Positions 56,770 to 64,000 of a DNA stretch of 64,000 nt are shown here, piece after piece. The notes under the pieces are model-generated. The model ran no database searches. It was not told the DNA's origin and saw only the letters and a list, made by a program, of their open reading frames with translations. The stretch spans positions 19,777,613 to 19,841,612 of the forward strand of contig NC_087071.1 of assembly GCF_963678635.1 (NCBI RefSeq). Direction: 5' to 3'. Each line of letters starts with the position of its first letter. Positions within the stretch are counted from its first letter, which is position 1. The stretch comes from Symsagittifera roscoffensis. Taxonomy: Eukaryota > Xenacoelomorpha > Acoela > Convolutidae. Made by a program: the position numbers and the translations under genes.

Positions 56770-58275
56770 ATTCTACAGTTTTTAGCGAAAAAAGGTCACT
56801 GACAAAAATTAATTTCTCTTCTCATACATCAACTACCTGACTCAATCATTTCCGAACCTCTACTAAATTGGATACCAAATGTCCATTGAGATGGGATTTT
56901 GTGTTGCAGGTAACCCAGATGTCAGAGTTCCTACTAGTAAATTAACAATAAATCTGATTGGAACACGTCGGTTGCTTAGATGTTAACACGTTCAGGAGGG
57001 TCAAAATTGTGGTTTCTTTCTCACACGGCGAGGGCTAAAATTTAGTTCCTTTAGACCACATAGACCAGAATTCATTTTTTCAGACCATTTCAAACCAGCG
57101 TTAGACATGACATGTTCAAACTGTTAAACTTTCGTTAATAAGTTCTAATTATTATGCAGAGTTTTATTTGTAACTTATGCAGCAAATTTGGCAGGCACGA
57201 GCCAAAGAAGCTGCAAGATTTTGTTTTCAACTAGCTAATGAAGGAATTTTTTCTTCAACTTTTTTTCTCTTTTTCTATTGCTACTACTTAAAGAAACTTT
57301 GACCTGGTGGAGCTAGCTGGATTATTGTTTGAGAAATCTGGTTTTAGGGAAATAAAAAAATCCAGTTTATAATTGTTAAATTCGCTGATGAACTTGAATT
57401 GCTCCTTATGCTACGGAAAAAAAGACGAAGAGTTACTCGGCCGGCGTCATATATGGTGTTTTTATCTGAGGATACAGAAAGTTTCGACGATACAGAATTT
57501 AAATGATCTTGGACGCTTGTACCAGAAAATTGAATAAAATTGAAACACAACAAAACTGCTTTCGAGAATCCTATACAGAGATAGTTGAGGTCGTTTTTGC
57601 AAAATAATAGCTAAATCAGTTATTTATGTGGATTATCTCAAAGTTTCATGCTAAGTTTTTGGCATTTTTGACTTCGGACCAAGTAACTTTTTGAGTTATT
57701 TTATCTGTAAATTTTCCATTGTATGAGAAGTAATTCAAATCAATAAAATCAGTTTCCCAAAGAACAAGTTCAGCCAAAAATTCAACTTTTTGTGCTATTT
57801 GTGAGGATGTTTTCAAAGCAAGAGCACTTGTGAAAGTAGTAATGGTTCGGTCAAAACATTATATGCCATCAAAACAAACTTTCTCAAATTAAAACGGCTA
57901 GATCTTTCCAAAAATTTTCATGTAGTAAGTGTTAAAATGCTATTCTGATTTTTTAAGTTGCAGAGATAGTGACACAAAGTTGCCGAAGAACTTTGTTCAT
58001 TTGCTGGTTAAAAACAAATTTTGTAAGCTCTATGTCCCGTAACTGCACAAAAAGTTGATTGACTTATTACTCAGATCTTGAAGCCTCATTTGATTCTGTA
58101 TGCTTTTTACAGAGCAGAATATACCACTTCATCGATACGTAGTGAGTTAGTTTGCTCAGGTTTTTGAAGATAAGAAATCTACTGTTTACTTAATGTTTTT
58201 GTAAAAAACTTCTGAATTTTACTTTCATTTGCATAAAAAAAATTGTTGCAAAGCTGCTATAATACAGCGAAAAGA
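56770..58275 (+). repeat. Segmental duplication, copy B, right part
   Basis: Matches 39430-41070 from CTACAG-TTTT...AAAAAAGGTCACTG to about GTTGCAAA near 58255. The duplicated segment ends there; DNA beyond differs between copies. Confidence 0.85.
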
Positions 58276-58869
58276 AAATAAGATTTGGGCGAAGATAAAT
58301 TTTCCAAAGAATATGAAAATAAACCATCTGATTCATCTTTTGCATGCAAACTTACTGAAAAGTAGTGTACACACAGAAGTGTTGAAAACTTCAATTTTTT
58401 ATCTCTGTTTTTGAATTAGTTTTGAAAAATTATCAACTTTGGATCTTTTAAATGTAAAACATTTAAGTTGTGACTAAAAAATGAATTTTTCAATCAATTA
58501 TTTTCCAAAAATCAGTTTTTTTTTTGTTCAATGTTCATTTCTGTTATAAAGTGAATTTACTACAAAAATTTAAACAATAAAAAAAAATCCAACGCTCAAT
58601 CTTGCTCTATATAGTTTGGAAGGATGTGCCTATAAGAATGATAAAACTTTGATAGTAATTCTTAAACAATTATCACGTAAGGTGCTCAGTGCTCATTATT
58701 TGAGCAAGTAATGATGTGAAAGGTTAGAAGTTGTAGCGTTTTTTGTTCACTGCTACAGCTCATTGTATCTGCTTACTGGTAAAACAAAACTATATTTGAA
58801 AGAAAATGTATCTAATTAATTCAAATTTTGGCTCTGCGTATTGCACCTGCCTTAAATCTGTGACTGTAT

Positions 58870-59168
58870 AAAGCTGTGACTGTATAAAATGAAATTTTAT
58901 GAAAATAATTTTTTAAACTTTCCATTGAGACTTTATACAACATTTCAAGTTGATCTTGTTCTTCACGAAATCAGAGATGAGAAGGAAAATTGACCAGGAT
59001 GGATCTTTTCACTCAAATTCATCCATTGAAAAGATCCATCCTGGTCAATTTTCCTTCTCATCTCTGATTTTGTGAAGAACAAGATCAACTTGAAATGTTG
59101 TATAAAGTCTCAATGGAAAGTTTAAAAAATTATTTTCATAAAATTTCATTTTATACAGTCACAGCTTT
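58870..59168. repeat. Near-perfect palindrome: 142-bp arms, 15-bp loop
   Basis: Arm 58870-59011 is the reverse complement of 59027-59168. By eye the only mismatch is one G/A in the CTTCAC(G/A)AAATCAGAG word. The spacer is 59012-59026. The outer ends are AAAGCTGTGACTG / CAGTCACAGCTTT, and the left end overlaps a direct repeat of CTGTGACTGTATAAA. No coding frame and no terminal TA or other duplication typical of a MITE could be fixed. Confidence 0.92.
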
Positions 59169-60044
59169 TCTTCTCAAATGTCACATTATTGAGCAGGTTT
59201 TTGAAGACCAGTCTCTTTGAAATAACTCTGATGAAATGCAGGATTGAAACAGGGTCCAGTGAACATTAATAACTTCGAATGATTGTTTATCAGATTCCTC
59301 GACAAATGCGGTTGCAGATATCGATATAAGAATCTGAAATAAAGTTAGTTAAGTTAAGGTTGAATCATGGTGAATTTCAAATGCAGCTGTCGAAGTAGTG
59401 GCGCATCGGTAGTGATAGTGCCCTGGTTCAATTGGAATAAACTATCGTTTCGCAACGTATGCACTTGCAAATAAGTCAAAGCTCAATGGGAGCTGGTTAT
59501 ATGCGCTCTTTTCATTCTAAATAATTAACCTCCGGCTGGTTGACTAAAGAAAGAGATCAAAGAAATGCAAGCAATTTATAGAAAAGTACGATTTAAATAC
59601 AGATTATTAGTATTATAATAAATCTAGAAATTCGAAAGAGTTTGATGTTAAGTTGATGTTGAATACAAAATGGTATAACGGTCTCCCTGTTCTACAAAAA
59701 TGTCAAAAATCTGTCCATGCCAGAGAAGAGATCCAAAGCTGATATCGGCTTTTTGCGCAAAGAAAAAAGGTTTTTAAAATTTTTTTAGGCCAATTGAGAA
59801 ATGCACTTATTCTCACTCCTAAAAACTTTGAGACGGCCATTGCACCACAATATGCCTTGCTGATTGAGACGAAAAAGTTTCTGCAAGTCAAATTGAAAAA
59901 AAGTTTTTCTGTCCTGAAATTAATTACCTCTTTTCGAATCACCCATGATTGCCAATTTTTGTATTTGATGTTAAAGCAAAAAAAAGTATTCTGATTAAAT
60001 AAATTGTTCCGCGTGCAAATATTCATTACATTCTGACTCATAGG

Positions 60045-60245
60045 CGGATTTAAGGTGTAGGGTATTGAATTTCCCCTTCAGGAGTTAAGCCTCTCGCTAT
60101 CCAAAGGGTACTAATAAATGACAGACAATTTTGGCTGACCGACCTCTAAGGGATCCTCTCTCCCTCATTTATCATATACTTCTTCAACCCTGACTCTTAC
60201 GTTTTTTAACCCCGCCTCCACTGTTACCCCCCCCCCCCCTCTCTA
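60045..60245 (+). repeat. Diverged copy of the 685-975 dispersed repeat
   Basis: GGCGGATTTAAGG, ATTGAATTTCCCC, CCAAAGGGTA and TTTTGGCTGACCGACC recur in the same order as at 690-830, ending in a C-run (60227-60238). Confidence 0.5.
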
Positions 60246-60729
60246 CACATACTTTAAGCATAGCAGTAATTTCGGAGGAATGTAAGAGGGGATAAGTCTG
60301 GAGGCATGGGAGGTAACTAAAGAGGTTTCAATTTCGATTATTTATAATTGAAAAGACTGTGTTATATACCTCGAGGTATATCAACTTTCAAAAACTAGTA
60401 ATGATCAAATGCTGCATAATGTTATCATATTCAGCTATTAACCGTGGAATTTCAGAACACCTAGCTCCGAACCTGATTGCGTGCTCCATAAGGTAATCTG
60501 TTATTGTCAGTTGAATTTCAGAGCGAGTATCTCTAAACTTGTTTTGACTGTTTTTTTAGTAGAGATAAGATTTGTGAGGACTTGAAACAATGCTTGACCT
60601 GGTGACAAAAAGACACAATGAGGTAATTCAGAAATCTAAGAACTATGTAGGATCTGGAGAAAAAGCAAGGTCTGTTTGATCGCGTTCGGGGGAAGTGGCT
60701 TCTTCTAAAGTTTCCGAAAAACCTCGAAG

Positions 60730-63590
60730 TTTCAACTTGAAAAACGGCTCGACAAAGATAGTGTTAAGAAAAGTTAATACACTCAGATAATAAAAGAGGA
60801 CTTCGGTAAACGTTATAACCCTCAGGTTAAACCGCACAATCCGCAGCTCCACTCTGCCCGTGAATGGTTTTCACACAATCATCGTGTCCTCAACCCAAAC
60901 AACCCTGGTAAGGTTCGTAGAGTTTTGAATGGCGCGTCAAAATTTCACGGAAATCTTCAAACAAATCTTTGCTCGTTGGGCCTGACTTATAGCACAACTT
61001 GTTACATTTGAACATGCGCTTCCGCCAACGTCAGTTTGTCGTCAAGTTTATGTTCTTTAAGGTTGGGTTACCCCCTTGTGATGAACCTTCTTTGCGTTTT
61101 TAGTGGCGCGAGCATGCCACATCTGATGTGGAAGTTCTGCAGTATACCCGGCATTTTTTCCGTGCCCGGGACTACCCGACGTGCGCGATTTTCGCACTTC
61201 ATCAAACCGCCAGGGATAATGTTGAAAACTTTCCGGAAGCATCTGGAGCAGTACTTACTAGGTTCTACCTGGATGATTACTTAGATTCATTCGATAACCC
61301 CGATGAAGCAAGGACAATAAGTAAAGATCTGCTGAACCTTGATACATTGGGAGGATTCAGTCTCACAAAGTTTGTTAGTAATGTTCCTGCAAATGAATAA
61401 AATTTAAACCTTTCATATGGTTTAACAGCAAAATTACAGGAAATTGCGAGTGGTAGTGACATTTTGAACTCTCCTGTGTTAAGGTTAAAGTGGAACCATG
61501 GAAGTGACTCTCTCGTTGTTAGTCGTGGAGTTAGCCGCGAGCTCCGAACAACCGTTACGCAACAAACTGTTCTCCATTTTGTTTCATCGGTCTTCGACCC
61601 TATTGGTTTGGTGGCTTCCCACACCTTAAGGGCCCGTCTGTTTCTTAAAAAAAATGACGCTTAAATAGTCAACAATGGGATGATCCCTTACCAGAAGCGC
61701 TCCGATAACAATTCAATGAATGGCTTTCAAGTCTATTTGTCTCAGGAGAAATAGTCATTCTCCGGTGCTACTTCATTAATCAATTCGATCAATGTGAGCT
61801 CCATATGTTAGGGGTAGCTTGCAAATTGATTTTGCGCGGTTGACTTCCTTCCTAACCGGATTATTGGGACACAAAAAAATTGAACTTGCGTTCGTTTTTT
61901 GTAAAGCAAGGGTAGCACCAATCAAGTCTTTGTCCAATCCGAAGATGGAATTGCAGACATCTAGTTAGAGGAAGATATTTTCCGGGCACATTTATGTGGA
62001 CCGATAGCACCATGGTGTTACAATGGCTTCTCTCCATCGATAAATTGCCAACTTTTGTCGTAAACCGTGTTTGCGAAATGAAGGAGCTCACCACTGTGGA
62101 TAAATGGTTCCATGTGAATAGTGGAGATAATCCCGCTGACACTGGGGCACGCGGAATAATGGCGGAATCCCTTAGAGAAAGCATTTGGTTCAGGGCTCCA
62201 AGCTTTTTTTAGGCAATGAGTGGCCTTTCAAACCAAGTCTGGATTTTGTTAGCAATATCCTCTCAAAGAAATCTGTGGACGACAACATAGACAATTCGAC
62301 ACATGCTCTCACCAGTACTTCGAAGCAGTCAGAGCCCGTTTTTGTTTGACAGATGTATAGTAGTCTTACGAAACTGCAGCGATACGTCTGCTTTATGTTG
62401 AGGTTATTGCCGAAACTCAAGCACTTCCGCGGGCCAACCGCTCAAATAACCGACCTGTCTGAACGGATAAATTGCTACTTTTGGCTCTATCCGAATTGTT
62501 TCCGATTGAGTTCAACCAAATTCAACCCGGCATATCAGTGAAAAAGTCCAGTCGCATTGCAGGTTACTCATCATTCAACGGCCCCAGTGGCATTATTCGT
62601 TCCACGGGCCAAAATTGTTCAACGCATTGTTCAACGCTAAGCCGAAATAAGTTTTGATATTAAGCACCCCATCATCTTTGAATCTCGTCTTTTGTTTATG
62701 AAATTTTTTCTGAGGCATCTGCACTTTGCCCACAACCATCAGCACTTGGATTTTTGCGGTCCATAGTACAATTGTGTTTTGTGGTGTTGGGTCTGCGAGC
62801 AACTCTCCGAGCAGTTGAAAAGTTTTGTGTAGTTTGCAGAAAACGCAAGGCAAGCACGTTACAACCTTTGATGTCAGAACTCCCTGTCGAACGACTTGGT
62901 TACCGCCACGGCCATTCAGTGAGTGTGGTCCGGAAATTGTTGGTCCTACTTACGTGACTATTCGCCTCAGTAGTGGGGAAAAAATAAAGGTTTTTGTTGT
63001 GCACTGTTAGTGCATAGGGTGATTGAAAAAAATACAATCCTCCTGGCGCCCGAATCATGTTGTATCTTGGGAAAGTTTAGTGCGCAGCTGCTAACGCGTT
63101 CTCTAAGCAATCACTGGAACTCGCAAATTAATGGATGAACTATTGTCGACCACGTTTTGTTTAGTGGAGCTATCATTAAATGCCTGTCCAATAACGCCTA
63201 TTGGTCCCGATTCAACTGAATTGGAAGCGTTAACGCCTAAGGGTGAGCGTTAACGCCTAACATTTATTCTTGGGTGAGCACTCTGTTAGCTTTCCGTCGC
63301 TAACACTTGATGAAAATTTCGACCACCGAAAGCGCTATGTGAGAGCACAAGTTTACGCAAATGCTATTTGGCAGATTTGGCTGAAAGAGTCTGTCCCTTC
63401 CTTGAACATGCGATTTTTGAACTGGTGATCTCGTCTGGATTGTTGATCCCAGCAGCCCTCGTGGACACTATCTTTTAGGTCGAGCAACTGCTTTGCACTA
63501 CGTCAAAGATAACGTCGCTCGCTCCGCTCATCATTAAGAGCCCTCGGTATACTTGCTCCGGTTCTCGCCTCTTCAGGGGGTGAGCATGTT
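60730..63590 (+). pseudogene. BEL/Pao retrotransposon pol, multiply broken
   Basis: Domains in order on the plus strand. RT start: PNNPGKVRRVLNGASKFHGN (60890-60955). RT palm: the catalytic motif FYLDDYLDS is at 61263-61289 (YLDD 61266-61277), with TKFVSNVP at 61370. The region after RT typical of Pao is VLRLKWNHGSDSLVVSRG (61480-61535) and FVSSVFDPIGLVA (61580-61615). RNase H: MWTDSTMVLQWL (61994-62030) and NSGDNPADTGARG (62118-62155). Integrase zinc domain: FCVVCRKRKASTLQP (62822-62866), then the core near VERLGYR. C-terminal domain: GDLVWIVDPSSPRGHYLLGR (63427-63487). Many frameshifts and stops. A 3' LTR may start after 63590 but runs to the window edge. Confidence 0.85.
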
Positions 63591-63678
63591 GCTGAACAAA
63601 TGATTACTTAAGAACAAATGCATAATACAAGTTTGATTTATAGTTGCCTATAAAACAAGTCTGAACTATAGCTGCATA

Positions 63679-63765
63679 AAAGGGCATTAGCCGAGTGTAT
63701 ACAGTGCGTCCCGGCGGGTTTGGTGCATGTTCGAACCCCGCCTAGGCCATTCCCTTTCTAAAACT
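63679..63765 (+). ncRNA. tRNA-like / SINE-head-like block
   Basis: An A-box-like TTAGCCGAGTG (63687-63697) and a B-box GTTCGAACCCC (63729-63739) lie at tRNA-like spacing. AAAGGG (about 63679) and CCCTTT (about 63752) could close an acceptor-like stem. I cannot assign an anticodon. A second B-box-like GGGTTCGAACCCC is at 63813-63825, followed by an A/T-rich tail. A tRNA-derived SINE or a tRNA pseudogene is more likely than a working tRNA. Confidence 0.4.
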
Positions 63766-64000
63766 CAAAGATGCGCCGAACTTGACAAGGCATAAATTAT
63801 CGCCCAGTAACCGGGTTCGAACCCCCCAAAAAAATTTTTCTGTTTTGTTTAGCTGTTTAAACTAGTTCACAAAACGGCCTTAGCCGGCCTTGATTGACAT
63901 GTTTTCGTCTGTGAAAACCGTGTTTTGCCAAAGTGTCAACGCACGCAGATGCTTAAAATTCGGTGCTGGTTCAACTTGTCTTTATTGAATGTGTTTTGTA

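Larger units (their letters stand above)
47905..56770 (-). mobile_element. Degenerate Ty3/gypsy LTR retrotransposon inserted in copy B
   Basis: Minus-strand order from the right: LTR-like repeat (56438-56720), gag-like ORF (about 56.3-56.0 kb), RT (54.7-53.6), RNase H (53.56-53.1), integrase (51.93-51.25), 3' ORF remnants, LTR-like repeat (49283-49556). A further LTR copy at 47955-48229 is due to the tandem duplication. Homology with copy A stops at 47905 and resumes at 56770, bounding the insertion. No clear target-site duplication, primer-binding site or polypurine tract could be read. All reading frames are broken. Confidence 0.8.
58276..60730. other. No gene; contains a large palindrome
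   Basis: AT-rich. Minus frame 59703-60041 (112 codons) and an overlapping plus frame are Lys/Phe-rich and unrecognised. The palindrome at 58870-59168 and a diverged copy of the 685-975 repeat (60045-60245) are the only structures seen. Confidence 0.45.

Noticed and set aside
59395-59470. tRNA-like words (TGGCGCATCGGTAG ... GGTTCAATTGG)
   Set aside because: No acceptor stem or complete cloverleaf could be traced and the B-box is poor.

Overview
The window reads as animal (probably marine-invertebrate-like) nuclear DNA. It is AT-rich, has long non-coding stretches and one well supported two-exon gene with a GT-AG intron. It is packed with decayed mobile elements typical of invertebrate genomes: Polinton/Maverick, Ty3/gypsy, BEL/Pao, a MULE-like fragment and a CACTA-like transposase family. 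I see no bacterial operons, rRNA or CRISPR. The species cannot be fixed from sequence alone; a tunicate or other invertebrate is a guess.

Layout. 1-6.3 kb: no solid gene. It holds one candidate isolated exon (1457-1556), a 1.15-kb tandem duplication carrying G-rich minisatellites, and arrays of palindromic TAATCGATTA-type and AAATCGATTT-type words. 6.4-16.6 kb: a gene for a caspase-like (clan CD) peptidase joined to a DUF7477-like repeat domain, exons 6427-7030 and 7540-8420, intact. A ~3.73-kb tandem copy (10743-14482) carries only exon 2, with a nonsense codon. A third copy (14840-16473) keeps an intact caspase exon but is cut off in exon 2 by a fragment bearing a frameshifted adenain-like protease. 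Each 3.7-kb unit also carries the tail of a MULE-like transposase and a cluster of GCGGAATCCGC words.

17.3-58.3 kb: one old ~8-9 kb segment is present twice in direct orientation (copy A 17325-22505 + 38849-41070; copy B 42493-47905 + 56770-58275). Each copy was split by a different insertion. Copy A contains a ~16-kb insertion dominated by a Polinton (pPolB, PC4-like ORF, adenain-like protease, capsid-family protein, integrase, packaging ATPase, an unnamed VLDVEGF-family gene). Copy B contains a ~8.9-kb minus-strand Ty3/gypsy element (gag, RT, RNase H, integrase, LTR-like repeats). The duplicated segment itself carries a broken transposase of the CACTA-like type. In copy B this lies directly downstream of, and apparently in one ancestral reading frame with, a SET-domain region.

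58.3-64 kb: a near-perfect 142-bp-arm palindrome at 58870-59168, a degenerate BEL/Pao pol (about 60730-63590, plus strand) and a tRNA-like or SINE-like block near 63.7 kb. Apart from the caspase/DUF7477 gene, nearly all recognisable coding sequence is interrupted and should be treated as pseudogenes. Their order and neighbours still show which element each belonged to.
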